A stretch of DNA of 57,500 nucleotides from positions 1 through 57,500 of the forward strand of contig JAKQFA010000028.1 in the NCBI GenBank assembly GCA_029556335.1, in the 5' to 3' direction. This document shows positions 27,978-37,339 of this stretch, in pieces. Source of the stretch: Methanobacteriota archaeon. GTDB lineage: Archaea; Methanobacteriota; Methanobacteria; Methanobacteriales; Methanobacteriaceae. Position numbers and translations under genes: made by a program. The notes below the pieces were generated by a model. That model did not search any database. It was not told where the DNA came from and saw only the letters and a list, made by a program, of their open reading frames with translations. Numbering within the stretch: the first letter of the stretch is position 1; each line of letters begins with the position of its first letter.

Positions 27978-28658
27978 ATGGAACAGTTAAGACTAAAACA
28001 GGCCCAAACTTTGTTAAAAGAGGCTGGAAAAAACATAAATACTGGTGATGGTTTAAAAAAGCCAAGAGAAGGACAAATTAACTCCCGAGTTCACGGGGAG
28101 ATTATGAACTTGCTGTTGGAATCTGAAGAGTTTATTTACTCTTCCCGCCCGGACCATCATCTACTTGAGGATGAGGCACAGCTATTCTGTGGGAAGCTCC
28201 TAGAGATTAGAGAAAAAATTGACAGTTTACTGGTTGATTTTGGAGTTATGGAGGTTGAAAATTTGGAGGATGAAGTGTCTAAGCTCTCTTCACAATTTAT
28301 TTTCTTAACCCCCAAAGCAAACTTTAAAAAATCGTTGGTCCACTTGGGAGTGGATCCTCAAAGGATTGTGGTAGCTGGAGTGCCGCTTCAGATTGAGGAT
28401 ATGCAAATCCTAAACCCCAAAATACCTGAAAAAGCTTTAAAATCAATAAATATTAAAATAGAACATGTTAAAAATGATTTAGAGCGAAAAATCCAATTAT
28501 TCAACCCAAAAAATGTTTTAGTTGTGATAGAAAAAGATAAAGCTGGCGAAATCCTAGCAAAAAGGGCTGAAAAACTTTTCAATGCCTCTAAAATAGAAAA
28601 AGAAAGTATAAAGAATATGGAAATCCACGATTTTTCCATGTTGCTTAAGAATTGCTGA
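27978..28658 (+). CDS. Uncharacterised methanogen protein
   Basis: 226 residues from ATG 27978, with TGAGGAGATT directly before it. Not firmly recognised; it may be one of the methanogen-specific DUF2100-type proteins. The N-terminal half is helical and charged. The C-terminal half has NVLVVIEKDKAGEILAKRAEKLFNA, which by eye recalls a Toprim or other alpha/beta nucleotide-binding fold, but the acidic DxD partner is not evident. Likely translated with the histone-deacetylase homologue. Confidence 0.65.
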   Translation: MEQLRLKQAQTLLKEAGKNINTGDGLKKPREGQINSRVHGEIMNLLLESEEFIYSSRPDHHLLEDEAQLFCGKLLEIREKIDSLLVDFGVMEVENLEDEVSKLSSQFIFLTPKANFKKSLVHLGVDPQRIVVAGVPLQIEDMQILNPKIPEKALKSINIKIEHVKNDLERKIQLFNPKNVLVVIEKDKAGEILAKRAEKLFNASKIEKESIKNMEIHDFSMLLKNC

Positions 28659-28834
28659 TTTTATGATGGATTTTGTGCACAGTTACTCCACATCAAGAGC
28701 ATATCACAAAAGATATAATAGGTGAAATAGTTTCTTATGTATAACACCAATCCTGTTAATTATAAGACTATGAAAAAGTTGCTTTTTGATCTTCGAGCTT
28801 AGAGTTAGAGGATGATATAAGGGGTGGAAAGAAA

Positions 28835-29788
28835 TTGGACCTAACATGCATGCCAGACACTCAAAATAAGACACCTAGCGTACCCGTTCATTTAACCAGA
28901 GTGGGAGTTACCGGGGTAAAAAAACTTTTAAAGATCGAGAGGGTGGGGAAACGACCCATAGTTCTAATTCCCACCTTTGATGCTTTTGTGGATCTTCCCA
29001 GCACACAGAGAGGTATCCACATGTCCCGTAACCCTGAAGCCATAAGTGAAGTTCTTGAAGAAGCTCTTGATAAAACCACCGTCGAAATCGAATCTTTATG
29101 TGCGAGTATAGTCCATTCGCTCCTGAAAAAACATAAGTATGCCACCCACGCAGAGGTGAGCATGAAAAGTGACTTCATGATCATGAAAAAATCACCCGTC
29201 ACTCGTCTTAAAACCCAGGAGATGACCAAGATCATGGCCGATGCCAGTGGTATCCGAGGAGAAGATGGCGAGGTGGTAATTCGGAAGATGATCGGTGCTG
29301 AAGTGGTAGGTATGACAGTCTGTCCCTGTGCTCAGGAAACAGTTAAAGAAACTTCCAAGCAAAAGCTTCTAAAATTTTTGGACCATGAAACTACCGAAAA
29401 AGTGTTGGACACCGTTTCTTTCGCATCACACAACCAGCGAGGTATCGGGATGATTATGATCGAAGTGCCTGAGCACCAAATTATTCGTGGTGAAGATATT
29501 ATAGAGATAATTGAAGGTTCCATGAGTTCGTCAGTTTCTGAAATGCTCAAAAGACCCGATGAAAACGCGGTGGTTCTTCACGCCCATCGAAATCCCATGT
29601 TTGTGGAGGACTGCGTTCGTAACATGGTGCAGAAGATCGTGCATCAATATTCCCATCTGCCCGATGACACCCTCATCACAGTGAGGCAGGTGAACGAGGA
29701 AAGTATTCATCGGCACAATGCCTTTGCTGAGAAAGTAGCTACTTTAAAAGAGCTTAAAAGTGAAATCGAGGAAGGTAATGAATTATGA
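28835..29788 (+). CDS. mptA: GTP cyclohydrolase MptA (methanopterin synthesis)
   Basis: 317 residues. Fe(II)-dependent type IB GTP cyclohydrolase that makes 7,8-dihydroneopterin 2',3'-cyclic phosphate, the first step toward tetrahydromethanopterin. Typical segments: HLTRVGVTGVKKLL, DLPSTQRGIHMSRNPE, the metal-site MTVCPCAQE, and HNQRG. The start is TTG 28835, seven bases after GGGGTGG (28821-28827); the next in-frame ATG at 28850 is too far from that site. It overlaps the next gene by ATGA. The 176 bases before it hold no gene. Confidence 0.95.
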   Translation: MDLTCMPDTQNKTPSVPVHLTRVGVTGVKKLLKIERVGKRPIVLIPTFDAFVDLPSTQRGIHMSRNPEAISEVLEEALDKTTVEIESLCASIVHSLLKKHKYATHAEVSMKSDFMIMKKSPVTRLKTQEMTKIMADASGIRGEDGEVVIRKMIGAEVVGMTVCPCAQETVKETSKQKLLKFLDHETTEKVLDTVSFASHNQRGIGMIMIEVPEHQIIRGEDIIEIIEGSMSSSVSEMLKRPDENAVVLHAHRNPMFVEDCVRNMVQKIVHQYSHLPDDTLITVRQVNEESIHRHNAFAEKVATLKELKSEIEEGNEL

Positions 29789-30225
29789 GAACTCATAACA
29801 TTGCTAGTGTAATAATGGGTAGCTTAGAAGCCTTTGAAGGTTCAAGGGCTGCAATGGACACCTCCCAGATGTTGATTGTCCGGGGCATGAGTCGGAAAAG
29901 AGTGCAACCCAACGAACTGGATTCCATCCTTGACCAGTTAATTAAAGACTTGGGAATGACGGAGATGGATTTATACTCTGAAGAAGCCGGAGATATTGTG
30001 GGGATCATGGATGAACAGATCCGTGCCTCAGTACCAATTCAGAGTGAAACGGATATTGCAGGAATATTTCGGCTTAAAGAGTCATTTGAAGCCATGAACT
30101 GTCACACCGATTATCGATTGGGCCTTATTGAAGGAGATATAGCTGTTTTTGTGGTGATTTGGAAGGATAAGAGCGGAATTGGTCCTTTGTTTGTGGAGGT
30201 AGTAGTATCCCTGTTGGAAGCCTAG
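29785..30225 (+). CDS. Uncharacterised protein between mptA and cofG
   Basis: 146 residues, beginning in the mptA stop (ATGA at 29785-29788). Not recognised. It has no cysteine cluster, transmembrane segment or nucleotide-binding motif; a C-terminal hydrophobic stretch AVFVVIWKDKSGIGPLFVEVVVSLLEA reads as beta strands and a helix. The tight coupling with two coenzyme biosynthesis genes suggests a role in methanopterin or F420 metabolism, but this is association only. Confidence 0.72.
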   Translation: MRTHNIASVIMGSLEAFEGSRAAMDTSQMLIVRGMSRKRVQPNELDSILDQLIKDLGMTEMDLYSEEAGDIVGIMDEQIRASVPIQSETDIAGIFRLKESFEAMNCHTDYRLGLIEGDIAVFVVIWKDKSGIGPLFVEVVVSLLEA

Positions 30226-30250
30226 CTTCCTTAGAGGGAGGAAGACCAAG

Positions 30251-31318
30251 ATGTCAATTTCTAAAAAAGATGTTGTTGCCATTTTAAGTGCCGATGGGGA
30301 TCAAATACCATTCTTTATGGAAAAAGCCTGCCACCAAAGAAGTAATAATACTGTAACTTATTCTAAGAATGTTTTCCTACCCATTAGCAACGTGTGCCGC
30401 AATGATTGTGGATACTGCACTTTTCGTCAGAACCCTCAGGATCCCAAAACCAACCTGCTAATGTATCCAGAAGAAGTAATGAAAATAATCGGCCACGGTC
30501 ATGATCGTGGCTGCCGGGAGGCACTTTTTACTTTTGGAGAACATGCTGATGAAAACCCATTGGTACTTGAAGCCCTGAAGAAGGTGGGACATGAGACTAT
30601 TTTAGACTATTTATATTTCTTGTGTGAAGAAACTCTTAACAAAACCAACCTGCTTCCCCACAGTAACCTTGGAATTCTTGAAAAGAGTGAATTAAAAATG
30701 CTCAAAGAGGTCAACGCCTCGATGGGATTGATGCTGGAGACCACCAGTGAAAGAATCATGAAAACCGTGGCCCACCAGCACAGTCCAGGGAAAGATCCTA
30801 AAAAAAGGATTAAAACCATTAAAAATGCGGGGAAGCTTAAAATACCCTTTACGACTGGGCTTCTAATTGGTATTGGAGAAACAGTTGAGGAAAGAGCAGA
30901 GGCCCTCCTGGAGATAAGAAAGATCCAGGATAAACAGGGTCATATACAGGAGATTATCATCCAGAACTTCTGCAGCAAACCAGGAATCGCCATGGAAGAT
31001 CATCCCGAACCATCCCTGGCAGATATGATCAGAACTGTGGCTGCTGCTAGAATCCTCTTTCCTGATTGCGGAGTTCAAGTACCGCCGAATCTCAACTTAG
31101 AAGTGGCTCAAATATTTTTACTGACTGGAACAGATGATTGGGGAGGAATATCACCCCTTACCCCTGACCATGTCAATCCAGAAGCGCCCTGGCCAGAACT
31201 AAAAGAATTAAAATCTTTAACTGAAGATTTAGGCTTCAAATTAAGAGAAAGGCTGCCAGTGTACGATAAATTCATAAATTCCCAGTATCTAAGTGACGTT
31301 GTCCTGGAAAACATCTGA
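30251..31318 (+). CDS. cofG: FO synthase subunit CofG
   Basis: 355 residues. Radical SAM half of the two-protein synthase for 7,8-didemethyl-8-hydroxy-5-deazariboflavin, the chromophore of coenzyme F420. The cluster motif is C49-x3-C53-x2-C56 (NVCRNDCGYCTF); also present are the LLETTSERI-type segment and the C-terminal GTDDWGGISPLTPDHVNPE signature. The partner cofH is not in the window. GGGAGGAAG lies before the ATG. Third gene of the mptA operon by spacing. Confidence 0.95.
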   Translation: MSISKKDVVAILSADGDQIPFFMEKACHQRSNNTVTYSKNVFLPISNVCRNDCGYCTFRQNPQDPKTNLLMYPEEVMKIIGHGHDRGCREALFTFGEHADENPLVLEALKKVGHETILDYLYFLCEETLNKTNLLPHSNLGILEKSELKMLKEVNASMGLMLETTSERIMKTVAHQHSPGKDPKKRIKTIKNAGKLKIPFTTGLLIGIGETVEERAEALLEIRKIQDKQGHIQEIIIQNFCSKPGIAMEDHPEPSLADMIRTVAAARILFPDCGVQVPPNLNLEVAQIFLLTGTDDWGGISPLTPDHVNPEAPWPELKELKSLTEDLGFKLRERLPVYDKFINSQYLSDVVLENI

Positions 31319-31390
31319 TAAAAAGAAAACGTTTAGCTGCACATGTATTCTAAATCAGTGCCACTTGATAGTTATGGTTAAAGGTGTAAA

Positions 31391-33193
31391 CTAATCTGTG
31401 AAAGTAATTTTGAACTCAGCTCCTGGACTTTTTGTAATATCTAAAGTTCCCCTGAGCTGTAAAGTCAGGGTCTGTACTATGTGAAGTCCCAGAGAGTCTG
31501 TGTTTTTAGATATGTCGAAGTCACTGGGTAAACCAACACCATCATCAGCCACGGTAAGGATGTTGTTTTTATCCTGAGTTTGGAGCCTGATAGATACTTT
31601 ACCCGTCTTATCACCTGGAAATGCATGTTTAAATGAGTTAGAGACAAGTTCATTTACAATTAATCCTAGAGGAATGGATGTGTCCAGATTAAGGAACAAT
31701 TCATCCACATTTACTTCCAGTTCAACTCCGTTGAGATCTGCTTCATAAAATCTGAATAGTTGCTGGGCGATCCTCTCAATGTAATCACCAAAGCTGATCT
31801 GGTTCAGGTCAGGTGATTGGTAAAGTTGTTCATGAATGAGGGACATGGCCCGGACTCTGTTTTTACTTTCCTTGAACATCTTTAAGGCTTTTTTATCCTT
31901 TACATACCTAGATTGCAGGCTCATTAAACTGGAAATGATTTGCAGATTGTTCTTTACACGATGATGAATTTCCCTTAACAATACCTCTTTTTCCTTTAAA
32001 GATGCTTTAATCTGCTTTTCGGCCTCAACTATAGCAGTTATATCCACAGATGCGGACATAACACCTTCTATTTTTCCTTGAGAGTTGTATACTGGTGCTG
32101 CACCCATAAGAATATCAATTAAGGATCCATCTTTACGTACTCCCTTCAATTCAATTTCATTGATGACTTCACCAGAAAGAACCCTTTTGTTTATTACTTC
32201 ACGGTCATTCAATTCATCAGACGGCGCTGAAGGCAATACTTTTCCTATAATTTCCTCCTGATTCCAACCATAGATCCTTTCAGCTGCTGGATTCCACACT
32301 GATTTCACTTCACCATCAGGATTAAGGTCAAATATGGCAAATGGCGAGGAATTGATGATGGTTTCCAGGTAATTATTGAGATCTGCAAGTTCTTCCTTGC
32401 TTCTAACCAGTTTTTTCTCAGCATCCTTACGTACTGTGATATCTCTGCCTATAATCTGAATGGCAAATATACTGCCTTCTTTTTTTAGTGGAACCAGGCG
32501 GATGTCCACGTAACTGGTGTCTTCATTTTTTTGCACTTCAATTTCAAAGGGTTTGATATCTTCACCCTGGGTTGCTGCATGGAAATAATCCTTATATTCA
32601 GGATTCTTAAATTTGATGGTTCGAGTTATCTTTTTGAAGTGTTTTCCTATTAAGTCATGTCGTGAACGTTCCACAAATGTTTCAGCAGCTTTATTTATTT
32701 CTCTGATAACTCCATCTGTATCCACGAGCAGTATGTAATCTGGGGAAAATTCAAAAAGAGAACGATATTTCTCTTCAGATTTTTTCAAGGCCTCTTCATA
32801 CTTTTTCTTTTCTTCCCTTTTTTTAGCATCGTTTAATGCCCGGTTCAAGGCATGGGGAAGCTTGGATAAATTGTTTTTTATTACATAATCAGTGGCTCCT
32901 TTTTTGAGGGTTTCGATGGCGAATTCTTCACCCATTTTGCCACTGACGAAAATGAAGGGGGTGTGTGGTGCTTTTTCTTTGGCCAGATTTAATGCAGTAA
33001 TACCATCAAATTGGGGTAGAGAATGATCAGCAAGGATTATGTCAGGTTTAAAATTTTCCACACCCTCAAGATAGTTTTTTTCATCTTCAACAATTATTGA
33101 ATCGAATTCTACACCTGAACGTTTTAATTCAAGCTCCACCAGTTCAGCGTCTAGTGGTACATCCTCTAAAATGAGTACTTTAATCTTGGCCAT
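31391..33193 (-). CDS. Hybrid receiver-PAS-PAS sensor histidine kinase
   Basis: 600 residues, soluble. An N-terminal receiver domain (1-120, phospho-acceptor D56) comes first, then PAS domains at about 140-255 and 270-390, then a HisKA_2 dimerisation domain (LLREIHHRVKNNLQIISSLMSLQSRYV, likely phospho-histidine 411) and an HATPase_c domain with NELVSNSFKHAF, DDGVGLP and GLHIV. The inverse order, receiver before kinase, suggests it takes phosphate from another kinase or is regulated by it. Related to and 111 bases downstream of the larger kinase. AGAGGATAA precedes the ATG. Signal unknown. Confidence 0.92.
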   Translation of the reverse strand: MAKIKVLILEDVPLDAELVELELKRSGVEFDSIIVEDEKNYLEGVENFKPDIILADHSLPQFDGITALNLAKEKAPHTPFIFVSGKMGEEFAIETLKKGATDYVIKNNLSKLPHALNRALNDAKKREEKKKYEEALKKSEEKYRSLFEFSPDYILLVDTDGVIREINKAAETFVERSRHDLIGKHFKKITRTIKFKNPEYKDYFHAATQGEDIKPFEIEVQKNEDTSYVDIRLVPLKKEGSIFAIQIIGRDITVRKDAEKKLVRSKEELADLNNYLETIINSSPFAIFDLNPDGEVKSVWNPAAERIYGWNQEEIIGKVLPSAPSDELNDREVINKRVLSGEVINEIELKGVRKDGSLIDILMGAAPVYNSQGKIEGVMSASVDITAIVEAEKQIKASLKEKEVLLREIHHRVKNNLQIISSLMSLQSRYVKDKKALKMFKESKNRVRAMSLIHEQLYQSPDLNQISFGDYIERIAQQLFRFYEADLNGVELEVNVDELFLNLDTSIPLGLIVNELVSNSFKHAFPGDKTGKVSIRLQTQDKNNILTVADDGVGLPSDFDISKNTDSLGLHIVQTLTLQLRGTLDITKSPGAEFKITFTD

Positions 33194-33304
33194 TGTTTAT
33201 CCTCTAATTTATTAACTATCCCATTATTAACATTACTATCGGCCATGGTAGGATCGGTTCCTTGGTTACATTTTTAATTTTCAGGTCATATCACTCCCCC
33301 ATCC

Positions 33305-36300
33305 CTACTTTGCTGATTTAACAACGTTGTTATGGGAGTTCCCAACTTGATCCATTGGTGATTTGAAGGGTATTTTTATCTGGAATTCCGTGCCGGCACC
33401 GCTGTTAATAATTATTTGGCCACTAACTTGTTCAATAAAAGTATTAACCAGTTTTATCCCCAGGGATTCGGCTTTTTCCAGGTCAAAATACTCGGGTAGG
33501 CCGATACCATTGTCAGCCACAGTTATGGATAGTTCATGGTCATTTTTTTGTGCCTGGATGCGTATGGAACCTTCTTGCTGTAAGGGGAAGGCATGTTTAA
33601 GGGAGTTAGATACAAGCTCATTAACAATCATTCCACACATTATGGCGGTGTCCATATCCATCAATACCTCAGGAGCATCAATATCTATCGTAACCCCCCT
33701 AACTCCTGAAGATCTCTTCACGTAACTGGTAAGGTTTTGGATGTATTCCTTGAAATCTATGTTCTCCAGGTCTGGGGATTGATAAAGCTTTTGATGTACC
33801 AGGGCAACGGCTTTCATGTGATTTCTGTTTTCCTGGAACTGACTAACCATCTGATCCATCATGTACTCCGATTGTAAACTGTTTAAACTGGAAATCATGT
33901 TCACATTGTTACGGAAACGATGGTAGAGATTTTTCAAAAGTTTTTCCCTTTTCTCCAGCGCTTTTCTACTTTGCAGGTCCTTTTCCTTTAAAGTACCTAT
34001 CTCTAGTTGAGATGATTCTTCTAAGCGTTTTAATTCTAAATTTTTATTGTTAAGCGCCTTATTTTTATTTTCTATGGTATCATGTAGTTTAGAAATGGTT
34101 TCTTTGAGTTTTACATTTGTTCTTTGTAATTCCATCTCCATCTGATGATATTTTTCTTGAAGTTCAAGTTCTGATTGTTTCTGAGCTGCCAATTCGGCCT
34201 CAAATTCTTCCCAGGACTTATTAAAATCGGCTTGAAGTGTTTTTAGTTCTGATTTTAGTTTGCCGTTAAGATTTATTTGTTCATTTTCTCGTTTTTCAAG
34301 GGACTTCAGTTGTTTATTAAATGATATTTTAGTTTCAGAAAGTTCATCAGACTTTTCTTGTAGTTTATTCTCCAGTTCACTCCTGACTTTTTCTAGCTGT
34401 TCACTTTTTGTCCTGATCTGTTTAATTTCAGATTCCAGAGTAGTTTTATCTGCTTCAAATTCTAACTGACTTTTTTCTATTTCTAGAGCAAATTGATGAA
34501 GTTGAGCCTCCATAGATTCTTCTTTTTCTTTATGAGGAGTGATTTCACGACCAACAGCTTGATACTCCGAAATTGTATTATTTTCGTTGAAGATGGCCTT
34601 GATTATCCACTGCCACCATCTTAAATCACCATCAGCAACTTCCAAAGGACCCTCAAAAATGGTCACTGGACTTTCTTCAGTCAATGAATTCATCATTCCC
34701 ATGAATTTATCCTGTTCAGTGCTAGATATGGAAAATACCCGACTTCCAGAGGGTTGTTTCCCAAAATATAATTTGTAGGAAGGGTTGGTAAAAGTTAACT
34801 TGGCCTCTGGAGTGAAACGACAAATGATATCATTTTGTTCATGGACAATGGATCGATAGAGACTTTCTGAGCTTTTTAATTGATTTTCATTGATTTTTTG
34901 TTGAGTTATATCAGTTATAATGATGTTCAAACCATTGAGTGAAGTGAAGAATTCTAAATGCAGATACAGATCTTCATGGTTAACTTTACATTTCTTGGTT
35001 ATTTTTTGTGGGATCTCAGATTCCGCGGCCATCTTTAGAGTTTCATGTACTTCTTCATCGTAAAGAAAAGGAAATATTCTTTCCAGAGTTTTTCCCTTGA
35101 CTTCATGGGCAGACAACGGCGATAAATCGATTGCTGTCTGGTTTAAATATTTTGAGTTGAATTCTGAATCCAGAACAACTACGCTGTTATCGATACTTTC
35201 TAAAACATCCTGATAATCTTCACATGTTTTCTGTAGATTTTCTTCTACAATTTTATGTGTGGTTACGTCTTTAAATTGTAAAATATAGCCTTTATTAGTG
35301 TTATCTAATTGGATAGAACTTATTAACACTTCTAAACAGGTTTGTCCAGAATCAGTTTTTTCATAGTCCAGATCATCCCCTAGTTCTAATTCAATCTCAT
35401 AGCTAACTTTATTACCAGAATTAAGGATTTTATATTCCTTTTCATTTATTTTTAAGTCTTTAAAAAGTGTTGACGACCTTAATTCATCTAAATCTTCAGC
35501 ACCCCCTATTTCCAGGCAAGCCTGGTTGGCACCAATTAATTTTCCTTCGAAATCGTAGACTGCCAGTGCCAGGGGTGATTGTTCGAAAATCCCTCTGAAC
35601 TTTTTTTCACTTTTTAGTAAAGCTTCTTCATTCTTAACTTCCTGTGTGACATCCTCAAAGATGAGGTTTACTCCCAGAATTTTCTTTTCATCATCTTCGA
35701 TGGGGGCGATATTGTACTTGATCAGGATTTTTTCATTTTCAGGAGTTATTAGAGTGGTTCTCTCTGATTCTGTACTGTAGGCATTTATTAAATTGTTCAG
35801 ATAATTATCAGAGTTTTCAACTTTTTTAATGATACTTATGGGAAGCACTTCAGATAGATGCTTGAATAGTGCATCTGATGGATTGAATCCAGTCAGTCTA
35901 GCTGCTTTGTCATTTAAAAATCTCACACATCCTTTATTATCTGCAACAATTACTCCTGAATTTGTTAATTTTTTATCTACCCACTTTCCACTTTCTATTA
36001 ATCTTTTTTCTGCTTTGTGACTGTAAAGGGCTTCTTCAACTTTCTGATGTAGCTCTTTCTCCTCGAATGGCTTTACCAAATAGGCGTAAGGTTTGGTTCT
36101 TTCTGCCCTTTCACGGGTTTTTTCATCTACATGTGCAGTGAGATATATTATGGGAATATCAAATAGATCCTTTATTCTCTGGGCGGCGTCTATCCCATCT
36201 CCTTCCCCTTTGAGGACTATATCCATTAAAACCAAGTCGGGGTGGATTTTTTTAGCTTTTTGCACGGCTTCTTTACTTGAAAATGCAAATGTGGGGACAT

Positions 36301-36385
36301 CATAACCCCAGTATCGTAATTTTCTCTGGAGTTCCATGGCAGTTAAACCTTCATCTTCCACCACGAGAATTTTTGTTACCGACAT
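33305..36385 (-). CDS. Large receiver-multi-PAS sensor histidine kinase with long coiled coil
   Basis: 1026 residues from ATG 36385, which has GAGGG six bases upstream; a longer frame to 36421 would start inside the upstream inverted repeat. Order: receiver 1-120 (D55), four PAS or PAS-like domains at about 130-630, a coiled coil of about 190 residues (635-830, heptad-rich with many Glu and Lys), then a HisKA_2 domain (KNLYHRFRNNVNMISSLNSLQSEYM) and HATPase_c (NELVSNSLKHAF, DNGIGLP). No membrane span. The kinase core is clearly paralogous to the downstream gene. Ligands for the PAS domains are not evident. Confidence 0.92.
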   Translation of the reverse strand: MSVTKILVVEDEGLTAMELQRKLRYWGYDVPTFAFSSKEAVQKAKKIHPDLVLMDIVLKGEGDGIDAAQRIKDLFDIPIIYLTAHVDEKTRERAERTKPYAYLVKPFEEKELHQKVEEALYSHKAEKRLIESGKWVDKKLTNSGVIVADNKGCVRFLNDKAARLTGFNPSDALFKHLSEVLPISIIKKVENSDNYLNNLINAYSTESERTTLITPENEKILIKYNIAPIEDDEKKILGVNLIFEDVTQEVKNEEALLKSEKKFRGIFEQSPLALAVYDFEGKLIGANQACLEIGGAEDLDELRSSTLFKDLKINEKEYKILNSGNKVSYEIELELGDDLDYEKTDSGQTCLEVLISSIQLDNTNKGYILQFKDVTTHKIVEENLQKTCEDYQDVLESIDNSVVVLDSEFNSKYLNQTAIDLSPLSAHEVKGKTLERIFPFLYDEEVHETLKMAAESEIPQKITKKCKVNHEDLYLHLEFFTSLNGLNIIITDITQQKINENQLKSSESLYRSIVHEQNDIICRFTPEAKLTFTNPSYKLYFGKQPSGSRVFSISSTEQDKFMGMMNSLTEESPVTIFEGPLEVADGDLRWWQWIIKAIFNENNTISEYQAVGREITPHKEKEESMEAQLHQFALEIEKSQLEFEADKTTLESEIKQIRTKSEQLEKVRSELENKLQEKSDELSETKISFNKQLKSLEKRENEQINLNGKLKSELKTLQADFNKSWEEFEAELAAQKQSELELQEKYHQMEMELQRTNVKLKETISKLHDTIENKNKALNNKNLELKRLEESSQLEIGTLKEKDLQSRKALEKREKLLKNLYHRFRNNVNMISSLNSLQSEYMMDQMVSQFQENRNHMKAVALVHQKLYQSPDLENIDFKEYIQNLTSYVKRSSGVRGVTIDIDAPEVLMDMDTAIMCGMIVNELVSNSLKHAFPLQQEGSIRIQAQKNDHELSITVADNGIGLPEYFDLEKAESLGIKLVNTFIEQVSGQIIINSGAGTEFQIKIPFKSPMDQVGNSHNNVVKSAK

Positions 36386-36400
36386 TTTTTTCCCTCGGAA

Positions 36401-36462
36401 AATATTGTTCATCGTGAACAATATTGACTTGTACTTTTAATTATGCTCGACCCTATATAAAA
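36401..36462 (-). promoter_or_regulatory. Kinase promoter with perfect 11-bp inverted repeat
   Basis: On the minus strand a TATA box (TTTTATATA, 36454-36462) lies about 30 bases before a perfect inverted repeat with arms AATATTGTTCA (36401-36411) and its complement (36415-36425) around the three bases TCG. The repeat would lie in the first 30 bases of the transcript, just before the ribosome site of the large kinase. It may bind a repressor or fold as an RNA hairpin. The 11-base arm recurs singly at 53516-53526. Confidence 0.6.
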
Positions 36463-36805
36463 GCTTTTCATTTGTTGGGAAATTTCTGTGCAAAATTTCT
36501 TGGATTAAATGCAGATAACAATCTTTTATATTAAAAAATATGTTATAAAATCCATTTAATCTGAGAATAAAATCTTTAAATGTATTTCAAGAACAATTAT
36601 TGAATGCCATGATCTGTTAACTGAAGATCTCAAGAAAAAAAACACCTATTCACAATAAAAATTCTGGATGGAATTTCCCCTGCCCATAACCCTACCCATA
36701 ATATATTATAGGTAACATCACCAGGGTGAAATAAAAAAATCCGGCTTTTTTAAAAAGAAAAATATTCTGCCGGGTAGTGAATTTGATATATTAAAAAAAA
36801 TTAGT
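36463..36805. other. Gene-free AT-rich stretch
   Basis: About 340 bases between the kinase promoter and the nitroreductase stop. No coding frame is convincing. It holds the terminator-like hairpin at 36733-36773 and an ATAATATATTAT palindrome near 36699-36710, of unknown meaning. Confidence 0.4.
36733..36773 (-). terminator. Terminator-like hairpin after nitroreductase gene
   Basis: Minus-strand stem CCGGC (36769-36773) / GCCGG (36741-36745) followed by seven T (bases 36733-36739). The loop is long, about 23 bases, so termination may depend mostly on the T run. Confidence 0.4.
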
Positions 36806-37330
36806 TTATTTAAACCTTTCATAGTGTATGAATTCTTCCAAATCCCCTCTAGGCGGGGGTGATGGATTTTCATCAGGATAACCCATGGGTATCAGGGACA
36901 CTGGACGTAACCCTGGTGGGAGGTGCAGGGCCTGGACAACCAGATCTTCATCAAAGGCACCTACCCAGCAGGCACCTAAACCCAATGCATGGGCAGCAAG
37001 GAGGATGTTTTGACCAGCACAAGCTGCATCTTGTATACAATAAAGTTCCACCCCACGATCGTTATAACTAGCACCACATTCATGTTGATTGGCACACAAT
37101 ACCAGTATTATCGGAGCACCAGCCAAAAACTCCCTTAAATAAGCGGCGGTTACTAGTTTTTCCTTTGTTTCGGAATTTTTGACCATTACCACTTCCCAGC
37201 TTTGTAAATTTCCAGCAGAAGGAGCCCAAGTCCCAGCCTCAATCACCTTCATTATAATATCATCTTTCACCATGTCTTTTTTAAATCTTCTAATACTTCT
37301 TCTTCCGATTATCGCTTCAAAAAGATCCAT
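36806..37330 (-). CDS. Nitroreductase-family protein
   Basis: 174 residues from ATG 37330 (MDLFEAIIGRRSIRRFKKD), with GTAGGTG six bases ahead; a GTG nine bases upstream is less likely. FMN-binding motifs RRSIRRF and APSAGNLQSWEVV and the C-terminal GLGACWVGAF are typical of the small archaeal nitroreductase-like oxidoreductases. Substrate unknown. It starts ten bases after the Taw2 gene ends and so shares its transcript. A second member of the family lies at 53545. Confidence 0.9.
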   Translation of the reverse strand: MDLFEAIIGRRSIRRFKKDMVKDDIIMKVIEAGTWAPSAGNLQSWEVVMVKNSETKEKLVTAAYLREFLAGAPIILVLCANQHECGASYNDRGVELYCIQDAACAGQNILLAAHALGLGACWVGAFDEDLVVQALHLPPGLRPVSLIPMGYPDENPSPPPRGDLEEFIHYERFK

Positions 37331-37339
37331 TGTAAACAC

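Noticed and set aside
33363..33725. 120-codon plus-strand frame inside the large kinase gene
   Set aside because: Antisense to the conserved HATPase domain.
36699..36710. ATAATATATTAT palindrome as an operator
   Set aside because: Short, pure A/T and in an AT-rich gap; likely chance.
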